From: JAPKYZ01 sp033763835
Lineage (GTDB): Bacteria; Acidobacteriota; Terriglobia; Bryobacterales; Bryobacteraceae
Assembly (NCBI GenBank): GCA_033763835.1
Contig: JANRJS010000017.1
Coordinates: 62,001 to 126,000 of the forward strand
DNA length: 64,000 bases
Reading direction: 5' to 3'
Part shown: in pieces, positions 16,742 to 25,532 of the stretch
Numbering within the stretch: the stretch's first letter is position 1
Layout: each line of letters starts with the position of its first letter
Translations under genes and position numbers: made by a program
Notes under the pieces: generated by a model
Databases searched by the model: none
Told to the model about the DNA's origin: nothing
What the model saw: the letters and a program-made list of their open reading frames with translations, nothing else

Positions 16742-18151
16742 TTATTGCGCGGCGGCGCTGGCTGGGCGCACGACCGCAGGTTCGCCCATCGCGAGCGCCA
16801 GAGCGGCCCAACTCGATCCCGCCGCCGAACTCCACTGATCGCGCCCATGCGGGAATCCGCTGTCTTTCAAGGGTTGGAACGGGAACGCCCGGCTGCGAAC
16901 CAACCAACTCCCATCCGCCAGTTGTGCCCGCAGGAGGAATCCCGCTCCGCGGCGATAGGCCTCGGACGACGCGGCGATCTGCCCGGATTGGAGTAGCGCG
17001 GCCAGCGCTTGCCCCGTGGCATACGCGTCGCTTTCGAGCGTCGAGAGCTGGGCCCAGCCGCCGTCGGCGCGCTGTTCGGCAAGCAAAGCTCGGGACATCA
17101 TACCCAAGTCGGATGGGGGCCAGTCGGATTGGCCGGCCTTGGCCCAAGCGAGTCCAAGGAGTTGCATCGCGCGTTCTTCCGTAGTGCGCGGGCGGACGGT
17201 GCGCAACCAGGCGGCGGCTTTCGCGACCGCAGGTTCCGGATTCGCACCATACGCTTGAATCGCCCGTAAGCTGAGCGCAGTGGCGGTAACGTCGCTCGAT
17301 TCCATGGGTGGGCGCGCGGGCAGCGAGGGGAAGCTGCCGTCGGCGCGCTGCTTGGTCGAAATCAGGTGCGCCATAGCGGCGGTGGTCTCGTCGGCCGCGT
17401 AGCCCTCGGCGTGCAAACCGAGCAGCGCATAACTCACGCCAATGGTTGGGTCGGGGATGCGGTCCGTGCCTTGCAGCATGATTTCGCGCGCCGCTTTGTA
17501 GGTAGCGACGACGGCGGCGGCCTGCTGCTTTGAGACTTCCTCGTTAACCGCGAATCCCTTTGCCCGAGCGGCGCCAACGGCCATCTGCGGTAACGACTGA
17601 TGGTGGCACGACGCGCATCCGGAGACGCGCACGAACTGCGATCCGCTTCTCTGCAGCAGGGCGAGCGCGCGTTCGACGGCGAGGCGCGGGGAGGCGGAAT
17701 CGGTGGCCCCGGCTCGGCGGAGCGTGGCGACGATCGGCGAATCGCCGCGGCGCAACGCCCAGGTCAGCGCGGAATCGCCTTGTTTGTTGCGAACCTGCGG
17801 GTCCGCGCCGCGCTTCAGGAGTTCCTCGACGATTTCGGGCGTGGTCTTCTCGCTCGCGGCGGCCCACATCAGAACGGAGGAACCCGCGCCATCGGTCGCG
17901 TGAAGGTCGGCGCCCCGCTCGATCATGGCGCGGACGAGTTCCAGGTTGTGATGAAACACCGCGAAGAACAGCGGCGGCATGCCGATGAGGCGGCCTTCGT
18001 TGGGGTTGGCTCCGGCGGTGAGCAATCGCTTAACCTCGGCGGTGTCATTGCGCATCGCGGCGGCGTAAAGCGGATTAGGCGGGGTGAAATTGGGACCTTG
18101 CGCCGAAAGGACCGCACACACGGCGGCCCCGAAAAGAATTCCGATCTTCAT
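16742..18151 (-). CDS. secreted ankyrin-repeat / prenyltransferase-like protein with CXXCH motif
   Basis: This 469-residue protein has a signal peptide (about 1-17), three to four ankyrin repeats (about 24-150) and a C-terminal alpha-alpha barrel-like region with repeated QRADGSFPS / QRADGGWAQ / QLADGSWLV, the pattern of squalene-hopene cyclase and prenyltransferase repeats. Between them is Cys-Ala-Ser-Cys-His (179-183), a heme c attachment motif, in a context (SGCASCHHQSLPQM) seen in secreted acidobacterial and planctomycete proteins. No catalytic DxDD cyclase motif was seen, so cyclase activity is doubtful. A role in the periplasm as a binding or electron-transfer scaffold is inference. Confidence 0.7.
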   Translation of the reverse strand: MKIGILFGAAVCAVLSAQGPNFTPPNPLYAAAMRNDTAEVKRLLTAGANPNEGRLIGMPPLFFAVFHHNLELVRAMIERGADLHATDGAGSSVLMWAAASEKTTPEIVEELLKRGADPQVRNKQGDSALTWALRRGDSPIVATLRRAGATDSASPRLAVERALALLQRSGSQFVRVSGCASCHHQSLPQMAVGAARAKGFAVNEEVSKQQAAAVVATYKAAREIMLQGTDRIPDPTIGVSYALLGLHAEGYAADETTAAMAHLISTKQRADGSFPSLPARPPMESSDVTATALSLRAIQAYGANPEPAVAKAAAWLRTVRPRTTEERAMQLLGLAWAKAGQSDWPPSDLGMMSRALLAEQRADGGWAQLSTLESDAYATGQALAALLQSGQIAASSEAYRRGAGFLLRAQLADGSWLVRSRAFPFQPLKDSGFPHGRDQWSSAAGSSWAALALAMGEPAVVRPASAAAQ

Positions 18152-18370
18152 GGAGAATCTTCCTTATCGATTTTTGGGCTTACGGATAGTCGTGGCGCGG
18201 GCCGGCTTTCCGTAGCGGCTCTGAGGCTAAGGTACGGCGGAATGGGGCGAAGGGTCCTGAGATCGGGGTCAGAGAAAAATCAAAGTTCTCTCAATTCGGA
18301 TGGAACCCGATTCGCCGCTTGGGACGGGACGGCGGTTCCAGCAGCCGGATCGCCTCGGATGATAAGGACC

Positions 18371-18505
18371 TATGTTCGTCCGGACGGCGCGAGGACCGTT
18401 GAGGACCGCCGATAGTATGGCCCATCTTGAGGTCACAATCTGTGACCTCAAGATCCTCGTCTCTTCAGCGGTCACAAATTGTGACCGGATCGCTTCATTC
18501 TCTTC
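18371..18505 (-). pseudogene. ORF6N-domain remnant
   Basis: On the minus strand the frame reads TAEETRILRSQIVTSRW followed by ILSAVLNGPRAVRTNI. These are the two conserved halves of the ORF6N domain, a DNA-binding domain of phage and mobile-element regulators; the roughly 17 residues that normally join them (ending in FTEQGVAM) are missing. Upstream the half-motif is partly duplicated (IRSQFVTAEE). No start or C-terminal region is present. It is a decayed fragment of a mobile gene. Recognition is from memory of the family pattern. Confidence 0.6.
18424..18487. repeat. two related inverted repeats
   Basis: ATCTTGAGGTCACA (18424-18437) is the perfect 14-base complement of TGTGACCTCAAGAT (18441-18454). 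CGGTCACAA (18469-18477) pairs with TTGTGACCG (18479-18487). Both share the core GGTCACA/TGTGACC. Both lie inside the ORF6N remnant and encode its duplicated RSQxVT motif, so the repeats may be a by-product of that duplication or an operator-like relic. Confidence 0.7.
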
Positions 18506-18509
18506 CGCA

Positions 18510-19247
18510 TCAACGCACCGGCGAGTAGGGGGCGGTGCGCCACAGGCTCATCGACATAACGCTCGAAATTTGGCCGTGGGCGTCCGTGGACTCTTTGCGG
18601 ACGCGGTGCCATTCGGGATCCGATTGAAAGGCGGTCCACGCTTTTTCGCGCTCGGCGAGTCCGGCGAACGGAATGAAGTAGGTCAGATTCGGCATGTTGG
18701 GACCGGCCATCGTTTCGAGATAGACCATCGGATTGACACCGGCCTTGTGGAACAGCGGAATTTCGGGACCGGCGAACCGTTCGTGCAGCGCGCGCAACTG
18801 CCGCCACGTGGGCGAGTGGTAGACCCGCATTTCAACGACGCGCGGCGGCGCGTTTGGCGCGGATTCGACGAGTTCCGGCGAGTACGCCGTGGGCGCGAGC
18901 AGCGTTTCCGAGTAGTTCTCGTAAGGGGCCTCGTCTCCCGCTTCCCATGCGTTCCACAACTCGATGAACTTCGCCAATTCGCCGCCGGCGAGGCCGAGTT
19001 TCTGCCAATCGGCGGCCGATTCCATGGCGATCAGCACGGCCACTTGCGGCATATGGGGCGCGATTACCGCTTCGAGCACCATCGTCTTGCGCCCGCTCGC
19101 CGTCATGGCGGGCACGAAGGCCTCGCGGAGGAACGTGTGCAGGCGCTCGGGTTGTCCGCCCTGCTTAAGGTGGAAGTTGCGGAGGACGTAGAAGCGGCTG
19201 GCCCGTGCAGCGGACAAGGAGTCCGCGGTCAAGGATTGATTCGGCAT
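18510..19247 (-). CDS. NIPSNAP family protein
   Basis: This 245-residue protein has two ferredoxin-like halves of the NIPSNAP type. The first begins FYVLRNFHLKQGGQPERLHT and the second VVEMRVYHSPTWRQLRALHERF, each followed by a matched hydrophobic strand (AVLIAMES; LTYFIPFAG). NIPSNAP proteins are found beside oxidoreductases and in Solibacter-type genomes in many copies; their function is unclear. No signal peptide is seen. The start is 24 bases from the divergent gene at 19272. Confidence 0.85.
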   Translation of the reverse strand: MPNQSLTADSLSAARASRFYVLRNFHLKQGGQPERLHTFLREAFVPAMTASGRKTMVLEAVIAPHMPQVAVLIAMESAADWQKLGLAGGELAKFIELWNAWEAGDEAPYENYSETLLAPTAYSPELVESAPNAPPRVVEMRVYHSPTWRQLRALHERFAGPEIPLFHKAGVNPMVYLETMAGPNMPNLTYFIPFAGLAEREKAWTAFQSDPEWHRVRKESTDAHGQISSVMSMSLWRTAPYSPVR

Positions 19248-19271
19248 TCTTTAACAGGCTACGCTGACGGC

Positions 19272-21932
19272 ATGGCCCCGGTCGTGGCTTGGTTGGTATT
19301 GATGGCGGAGTTTCGAACTCCGGCGGGCGCGGAGACGGCGTCGAGGCGCCCCGGCGCGATTTCGATTCTGCCGGGCGGGCGCATGATCGAGCCGTTGGGG
19401 CGCAACTTCACGACGGGTCCTGGACCGTTTGGGTTAGCGGTGAGTCCGGACGCGAAGCGGATCGTGACTTCCGACGGCGGACCGAATCGCTTTTCGCTCA
19501 CGGCCGTGGAGTACGACGGCGGGGCGTGGCGCACGCGCACCATCGCGGCCAAGCGGCGCGACGAACCGGAGGAAGAAGACGACGAGGACGATTTTCGCAG
19601 CGTCTTCCAAGGTCTCGCGTTCGAAAACGACCGCGACGTTTACGCGAGCGAAGGCAACTCCGGCCGTGTTCGGCTGATCGACGCCGCGTCGGGCCACACA
19701 CGCTGGACGATCGATTTGAATCAAGGCGGGTACAAAGATTCCTACACCGGCGATCTAGCGCTGGACCGGGGGCGCGGCGTGCTGTACATTCTCGACCAAA
19801 CAAACTTCCGGATGGCCGCGATCGACACGAAAAAGCGGCGCGTACTCGCGAGCATTCGCGTGGGGCGGCTGCCGTTCGCGATCGCGTTGTCGCCCGACGC
19901 TCGGCGCGCGTATGTGGCGAACACCGGCATGTTCGAGTACAAAGCGGTGCCGGGCGCGGAACGGAAGAACGCTCGCGAAACCGGGCTGCCCTTCCCCGCG
20001 TTCGGATTCCCGAGTCCCGAGTCGGCGGCGGGAGCGGAGCGCGAAAACGCCCGCGGACAAAAGGTACAAGTGCCGGGGTTGGGCGATCCGAACACGTTCG
20101 AATCGAACTCGCTGGCGGTGGTGAACTTGAATGTGCCCGCGCGGCCGTTCGTCGAGAAGCATATTCCGGTGGGAGTTCCGCTGGGGCCGATGAGCGTGGG
20201 CGGCAGCGGACCGTCGGGCGTGTTGGCGACGGAATCGACCATTTACGTTTCAAACGGAAACCAGGATTCCGTTTCGGTAATCGACGCACGGACATTGGAG
20301 CGCGAGCCCGATATTCCGCTGCGCATACCAGGGTTGGAGCGCTATCGCGGGCTTTTGCCGATGGGTTTGGCGATCGACCCGGGGCGCGGCTGGCTGCTGG
20401 TGGCCGAGGCCGGGATCAACGCGGTGGGGGTAGTCGATTTCGTGTCGCGGCGATTGATCGGGCATCTGCCGGCGGCGTGGTTCCCTACGCGAGTCGCCGT
20501 GCGCGACGGGACGCTGTACACCGCCAACGCCAAAGGCTTCGGCACGGGTCCGAACGCGACGCGGTTCGCGCCGATCGAGCGGAGTTTCCAGGCCGACTTG
20601 CGGCGCGGAGCGCTGACCGTCGCGCCATTGCCGCGGACCGGCGAACTCGCGAAACATACGCAGCGGGTTTTCGATCTGAACGGCTTCCTGGCGCGTAAGA
20701 GCGATCCGTTGCCACTACCCAAGGAAGCCAACCACGTCGTCATCATCGTGAAGGAGAACCGGACGTTCGACGAAGTGTTCGGCGACATCGATCAGGTGTC
20801 GAACGGCCAAGTGCGGGGTGCGCCCGAACTGGCGCGTTGGGGGCGGCGCGGGCAACTGAAGAACATTCCCGGCGAACTGCTGCAACGGATCAAATCGAAG
20901 TACATCAACGTGACTCCGAACCATCACGCGCTGGCCGACCGGTACGCCTTCAGCGATAACTTTTACGCCGACAGCGAAGTGTCGGTGGACGGTCACCATT
21001 GGCTGGCGGGCAGCTATCCGAACGCCTGGACCGAGAGCACGCTGATGGCGGCGTACGGCGGGCAGAAGGATTTCCGGCTGCCGACGACCGCTCCGGGACG
21101 CTTGATTTTCGCTGGCAGCAACTCGTCGGTGCATCCCGAGGAATTGCTCGAAGCCGGAACGCTGTGGCATCACCTAGAACGGCACGGAATCTCGTTTCGC
21201 AATTTCGGCGAGGGGTTCGAGCTCGCGGGCGCGGACGAGGGCACGGGATTGAAGCCGACTGGCGCGCGGTATTTGACCAATGTTCCGATGCCCGATGTGC
21301 TGTACCGCCACACGTCGCGCACGTATCCGAACTACAACACGAACATTCCCGATCAGTTTCGCGCGGACCGGTTTATCGAAGAGATGAAAGACGCGCCCGC
21401 GCTCCCGCGGCTGATCTTCATTCACTTGCCGAACGATCACGGCGCGAAGCCGCGCCCGGCGGACGGCTATCCGTTCGAAGCGAGCTACGTGGCCGACAAC
21501 GATATCGCGCTGGGACGCATTCTCGAGTTTCTTTCGCACCGGCCCGAGTGGCGCAACATGACGGTGTTCGTCACCGAGGACGACGCGCAAGGCGGCGTGG
21601 ATCATATCGATTCGCACCGGACGGTGATGCTGGTGGCGGGTCCGTATGTGAAGCGCAATTATGTGTCGCGCGCGAATGCCAGTTTTCCGGGAATGCTGAA
21701 GACCGTGTTCCGGCTGCTGGGGATTCCGCCGCTGAATCTGTTCGACGCGACCGCCACGGATCTGGCGGACTGCTTTACCGATCTGCCCGATCCCGAGCCG
21801 TATACGTTACAGCCGGTATCGAAAGAGATTTTCGATCCGGCAGAGGCGAAGGAGCCGCTCGATCCCGCGCCGCCCGGTCCTCGGATGGATTCGCCTGGGG
21901 CGCTTCGGGAGCAGCACAAGAAGAAACAATGA
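19272..21932 (+). CDS. YncE-like beta-propeller / phosphoesterase fusion
   Basis: This 886-residue secreted protein has a signal peptide (MAPVVAWLVLMAEF...), an N-terminal beta-propeller of the YncE type (blades with LAVSPDAKRIVTSDGG, IALSPDARRAYVANTG, YVSNGNQDSVSVIDART) to about residue 450, and a C-terminal phosphoesterase domain of the acid phosphatase/phospholipase C type starting NHVVIIVKENRTFDEVFGDI. Metal-binding TEDDAQGGVDHIDSHR follows. The fusion is common in acidobacteria, where the substrate is unknown. The open frame extends far upstream, but the ATG at 19272 gives the signal peptide. The stop overlaps the next start by 4 bases. Confidence 0.85.
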   Translation: MAPVVAWLVLMAEFRTPAGAETASRRPGAISILPGGRMIEPLGRNFTTGPGPFGLAVSPDAKRIVTSDGGPNRFSLTAVEYDGGAWRTRTIAAKRRDEPEEEDDEDDFRSVFQGLAFENDRDVYASEGNSGRVRLIDAASGHTRWTIDLNQGGYKDSYTGDLALDRGRGVLYILDQTNFRMAAIDTKKRRVLASIRVGRLPFAIALSPDARRAYVANTGMFEYKAVPGAERKNARETGLPFPAFGFPSPESAAGAERENARGQKVQVPGLGDPNTFESNSLAVVNLNVPARPFVEKHIPVGVPLGPMSVGGSGPSGVLATESTIYVSNGNQDSVSVIDARTLEREPDIPLRIPGLERYRGLLPMGLAIDPGRGWLLVAEAGINAVGVVDFVSRRLIGHLPAAWFPTRVAVRDGTLYTANAKGFGTGPNATRFAPIERSFQADLRRGALTVAPLPRTGELAKHTQRVFDLNGFLARKSDPLPLPKEANHVVIIVKENRTFDEVFGDIDQVSNGQVRGAPELARWGRRGQLKNIPGELLQRIKSKYINVTPNHHALADRYAFSDNFYADSEVSVDGHHWLAGSYPNAWTESTLMAAYGGQKDFRLPTTAPGRLIFAGSNSSVHPEELLEAGTLWHHLERHGISFRNFGEGFELAGADEGTGLKPTGARYLTNVPMPDVLYRHTSRTYPNYNTNIPDQFRADRFIEEMKDAPALPRLIFIHLPNDHGAKPRPADGYPFEASYVADNDIALGRILEFLSHRPEWRNMTVFVTEDDAQGGVDHIDSHRTVMLVAGPYVKRNYVSRANASFPGMLKTVFRLLGIPPLNLFDATATDLADCFTDLPDPEPYTLQPVSKEIFDPAEAKEPLDPAPPGPRMDSPGALREQHKKKQ

Positions 21933-23997
21933 AACCCTCTTTTCTAATGAAATTATCTTTGCTATTACTAACTCTCACTGTTCCGAATTCCTTCGCTCAG
22001 ACTTTTCTCCCTTACGCGGGCAATGGGCAAATCGTCCGCTCCGGCACTTTGAGCCGCGGGTTTGTGGCGCAGCTTCTCGATGCGTCGGGCGCCCCGGTGA
22101 GCAACGCGCAAGTGAGCTGGTTTATTAAGTCCGGGCCCGGCCCGACGCTTGGAGCGGCGGCGACCGTCACCGACTCCGAAGGCAAAACGGGAACCCTGTT
22201 CTTTGCGGAGCAGCTTCTTTCGGGCGTGCACACCAAGCCGATCACACTGACCGCCTCCACCAACTTTCAGGGGGTCGTCCGCTCGCTGGACTTCACGGCC
22301 CTAACGGTCTCGACTTCCGTCGGCGTCAGCGCGGAACTGACCACTTCGCTAAGCCTCGTATCCGGCCTCCCCACCACGATCGGGGCGGGAACGGTGCTTC
22401 CCAATGCGTTTACCGCCCGGATTTTCGTCAACCTTCCTGGAGCCGGGCCTGCGCCGCTAGCGGGAGTGGGCTTGATCGTGGATCCGGACGGAAAGGACGG
22501 TCCCGTAGCTTCCTGCGTCACGACGGCGGTTTCCGACGCTTCGGGCCTCGTCGTTTGCGCTCTGGCGGCCGGCGGCAGAATCGCCAACGGATCGATCAAG
22601 GTCTCGGTCGGGGGCCTCACCGACGGTGGCTTCACGTCTTGGGTTTACGCTCTGAGAATTGCCGGCGGTCCCCCGGCCAACCTCAGGATCGTTTCGGGCG
22701 ACGGTCAATCCGGCGTTTCCGGCGATGTAACGGCGCGGGCGCTCCTAGTCGAAGGCCGGGACGCCTACGGAAATCCGTCGGAGCTGGTCGAGCCTACTTG
22801 GACGGTCGTTTCCGGCTCCGGCCAGTTGACCGGGATCAGTGGCGCTTTCAATCGCGAGGGACAAGCTTCGGCGCTGATTCGGTTCGGAGAAGTCGCGGGT
22901 CCGATTGTGGTCGAGGTTCGCCATAGAGCGGCGGCGGTCCGGTTCAACCTACGGAACGATTCCGCGCCAGGCACATTTTCCGCATTATCCGGCGGCGGGC
23001 AGTCGGCCGGAACGCTCACTGAGTTTGGGCAGCCCTTGGTGGTCCGGGCCTTGGATGGGCGGGGCCAACCGGTAATCGGTTCCACGGTATCGTTCGCGGT
23101 TACCGGCGGCGACGTGACGCTATCGTCTCCGGCGGCGACGACGAACTCGCAGGGGCAGGCGTCGGTCCGGGTTACGGCGGGCGCTAACGGAGGTCCAGCG
23201 ACGGTACAGGCGACGTTGGGCTCGTCTCGTGTGACATTCGATCTCACCGTGCTTGGCGTACTGCCGAAATTCGATAGCTTATCAACGCCGCAGGTTCGGG
23301 TTCCGGCGGCTCGCCCTGCTCGCTCGCGATCGTGAGAGGCAGCGGTTTCTTTCCGGCGGTCCGGGGCATGGACGTCGCCGCGCCATTGGGTGGGCGTCTC
23401 CCTACGGTATATCGCGGAGCCAGCGTGAGGGTGGCGAGCGTGGCGGCGCCGATTCTATGGGTGTCGAGCGCCGAGGGGTTGGACCGGATCGCCATCCAGG
23501 TTCCATGCGAGAGTCCTACGGGAACCGTTCCTATATCTTTAACCTTCAATGGGCAATCGATCGCCGGGCAAGTCAGTGTGTTCGAGACGAATCCCGGCAT
23601 TGTCGAGACCGCGGACTGGGAATCGACGGACGCGCAGCGGCGAAGCGGGGTGGTCATTCGCCAGGATGGCTCTTACGTTTCGGCGAGCAATCCCGCGCTA
23701 TCCGGCGAGACGGTGACCGGGATCTTCACCGGCCTGGGGGCCACGATCGAACCGCGCATTACCGGTGCGACAGGTACGGGTCAGATGGTTCCGCGAGAGC
23801 GCGTGGTTGTGGGAGTCGCTAATCAAGGCGTGCCGGTGGAATCGGTCACCTATGCACCCGGGCGCGTGGGTGTGTACCTGGTGCGCTTCACGATTGAAGG
23901 CGTCACCGCCACTGGAAGCGTCCCCTACGCGGTCGCCGTGCGCGACGGTAACGGCAATCTAGTTTTTGGAAATTCCTCGATCCTCGACATCCGCTAG
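21929..23997 (+). pseudogene. Ig-like secreted protein with Solibacter C-terminal domain, frameshifted
   Basis: The frame from 21929 starts with a signal peptide (FLMKLSLLLLTLTVPNSFA) and continues through four Ig/BIG-1-like domains. It stops at 23335. The next frame, from about 23281 to 23997, reads NAAGSGSGGSPCSLAIVRGSG and the rest of a TIGR03437-type C-terminal domain, exactly what the paralogue at 61882 has in one frame. A single missing base near 23273-23281 (GATAGC-TTATCAAC) explains the break. Domains on both sides are intact, so it is a recent mutation, a sequencing error or, less likely, programmed frameshifting. Family role: large surface or secreted adhesin-like proteins, unproven. 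Confidence 0.8.
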
Positions 23998-25514
23998 GCC
24001 CGATGTATCCCCGCGCGGCCGGATTCGAGCACGAACGTCTCGCGCGTCGAAATCGGAGCGCCGGGTTTCGAGATGTAGGGCACGACGCGATACTCGGTGC
24101 GCCACACTTTTGCGTCCACCGTGCATTTCACGTAACCGCGCTGGCCGTTGAAGAACTTCAGGTGCGGATTCTCGGAGTAGAGACGGTCGGTGATGGGCTG
24201 GCGGTCGGAACCGTCGCCGCTCGACGAGATCGAGGTGCCGACGAATTCGCTCGCGAGGATCGGCCCGCGGTCGCCGTCTTCATGAATGTCGAACGCCCAG
24301 TTGGTGTGCACGTCGCCGGTGATGACGACGGGATTTTCGGGCTTGCGTTTGGCGAGAAATTCCGTTACCGCGCGACGCGAGGCGAGATAGCCGCCCCACT
24401 TGTCCATGTTCTCGCCGACGCTTTGGTTGGGCGGTTGGCCCGACACCGTGACGCGCTTGGCGAACGGCACCTGCTGCGCCATGACGTTCCACTTCGACCA
24501 CGATTTATCGAGCGCATCGAGCAGCCACTTCGTTTGCGTATCGCCGAGGATGTCGCCGCTAGCCGCATCGGGGCAAGCGCCGGTAAATCCGCCGCCGCCG
24601 CACGGCTGCGGGTCGCGGTACTGGCGGGTGTCGAGCACCTGGAACGCCGCGAGCTTACCGTAACGCACGGTGCGGTAAAGCTGTAACGACGATCCCGAAT
24701 GCTTCTGCGCCAAGCGCAGCGGCATGTGCTCGTAGTACGCCTGATAGCCGGACGCGCGGCGCTCCAGAAACTTGTCGCGCGGGTGATTATTTTCCTGATG
24801 GTCGCCCGCGTAGTCGTTATCGACTTCGTGATCGTCCCAGGTGACGATCCAAGGCGCGGCGGCGTGCGAGCGCTGCAAAAACGGATCGGACTTGTAAAGC
24901 TCGTAGCGGCGACGGTAGTCGGAGAGCGTGAAAATCTCGGGAGCGTCGTGCTTGCGCGGAGAAGCGCCCGCTTTAGGACCGTTCTCGTAAATGTAGTCGC
25001 CGAGGAAGACGACCAGTTCGACGTTCTCTTTCGCCAGATGCTCGTGCGCGGTGTAGAGTCCGTCCTCGTAGCTTTGGCAGGAGGCGAAGGCGAACGTGAG
25101 GCGATCGAGATCGTTGCCGAAAGCGGGCGCGGTGCGCGTGCGTCCGATGGGCGACTCCTCGCCGCCGACCGAGAAGCGGTACCAGTAGTCGCGGTTCGGC
25201 GCGAGTCCATCGACCTCGACGTGGACGGAGTGCGCGAGTTCCGGCGCGGCGATGGCCGATCCGCGCTTGACGACGTTTCGGCATTGGTCGTCTTTCGCGA
25301 CGATCCAGTTCACCTTAATTGGTGAAGAGGGGACCGGCGCGGAGAGGGAAGGCGAGATCAAGCGGGTCCAGAGGACGAAGCCCCGGGGCATCGGATCGCC
25401 GGAAGCCACGCCGAGCTTGAATGGGTTGTCGTTGAACTTGGGAGCGCGCTGGCCCGGCAGTTGGTCCGCCAAGGCCAGCCCGAGAGAAGCGGTTAGGAAG
25501 GTTCGCCGTTGCAT
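23994..25514 (-). CDS. phoD: PhoD-type alkaline phosphatase
   Basis: This 506-residue secreted phosphatase/phosphodiesterase begins with a Tat signal (MQRRTFLTASLGLALADQLP), as usual for PhoD, which is folded with metals before export. Family landmarks are GVASGDPMPRGFVLWTRL, FAFASCQSYEDG, VVFLGDYIYE, VTWDDHEVDNDYAGD and VVITGDVHTNWAFD, which hold the Fe/Ca ligands. It hydrolyses phosphate mono- or diesters outside the cytoplasm, for phosphate supply. A start 6 codons upstream also exists; the Tat motif favours 25514. It shares a 4-base stop overlap (CTAG) with the Ig-like gene. Confidence 0.93.
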   Translation of the reverse strand: MQRRTFLTASLGLALADQLPGQRAPKFNDNPFKLGVASGDPMPRGFVLWTRLISPSLSAPVPSSPIKVNWIVAKDDQCRNVVKRGSAIAAPELAHSVHVEVDGLAPNRDYWYRFSVGGEESPIGRTRTAPAFGNDLDRLTFAFASCQSYEDGLYTAHEHLAKENVELVVFLGDYIYENGPKAGASPRKHDAPEIFTLSDYRRRYELYKSDPFLQRSHAAAPWIVTWDDHEVDNDYAGDHQENNHPRDKFLERRASGYQAYYEHMPLRLAQKHSGSSLQLYRTVRYGKLAAFQVLDTRQYRDPQPCGGGGFTGACPDAASGDILGDTQTKWLLDALDKSWSKWNVMAQQVPFAKRVTVSGQPPNQSVGENMDKWGGYLASRRAVTEFLAKRKPENPVVITGDVHTNWAFDIHEDGDRGPILASEFVGTSISSSGDGSDRQPITDRLYSENPHLKFFNGQRGYVKCTVDAKVWRTEYRVVPYISKPGAPISTRETFVLESGRAGIHRA

Positions 25515-25532
25515 AAACGGCGAGCGTAGCAA

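Larger units (their letters stand above)
18152..18509. other. 358-base gap between ankyrin and NIPSNAP genes
   Basis: The stretch holds the upstream region of the ankyrin gene (AAGGAAG just before its ATG on the minus strand), the ORF6N remnant and the two inverted repeats described separately. No intact gene is seen. The long plus-strand frame that crosses it is the non-coding extension of the gene at 19272. Confidence 0.5.

Noticed and set aside
16695..17147. N-terminal extension of the second antitoxin
   Set aside because: The frame runs antisense through the ankyrin gene and has no resemblance to an antitoxin fold; GTG at 16694 is the better start.
18424..18487. Inverted repeats as an active operator for the ankyrin gene
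   Set aside because: They lie more than 270 bases from the ankyrin start and inside the ORF6N coding remnant; a regulatory role is not needed to explain them.
18372..19271. Long open frame upstream of the YncE/phosphoesterase gene on the plus strand
   Set aside because: It runs antisense through the NIPSNAP gene and lacks any recognisable protein; the signal peptide starts at 19272.
19289..20698. Long second frame within the phosphoesterase gene
   Set aside because: It is Arg/Gly-rich shadow translation of a GC-rich gene with no domain; the propeller frame is the real one.
23332..23997. Separate gene starting with GTG at 23332
   Set aside because: The product would lack a signal peptide and begin in the middle of the C-terminal domain; the frameshift of the upstream gene explains it better.
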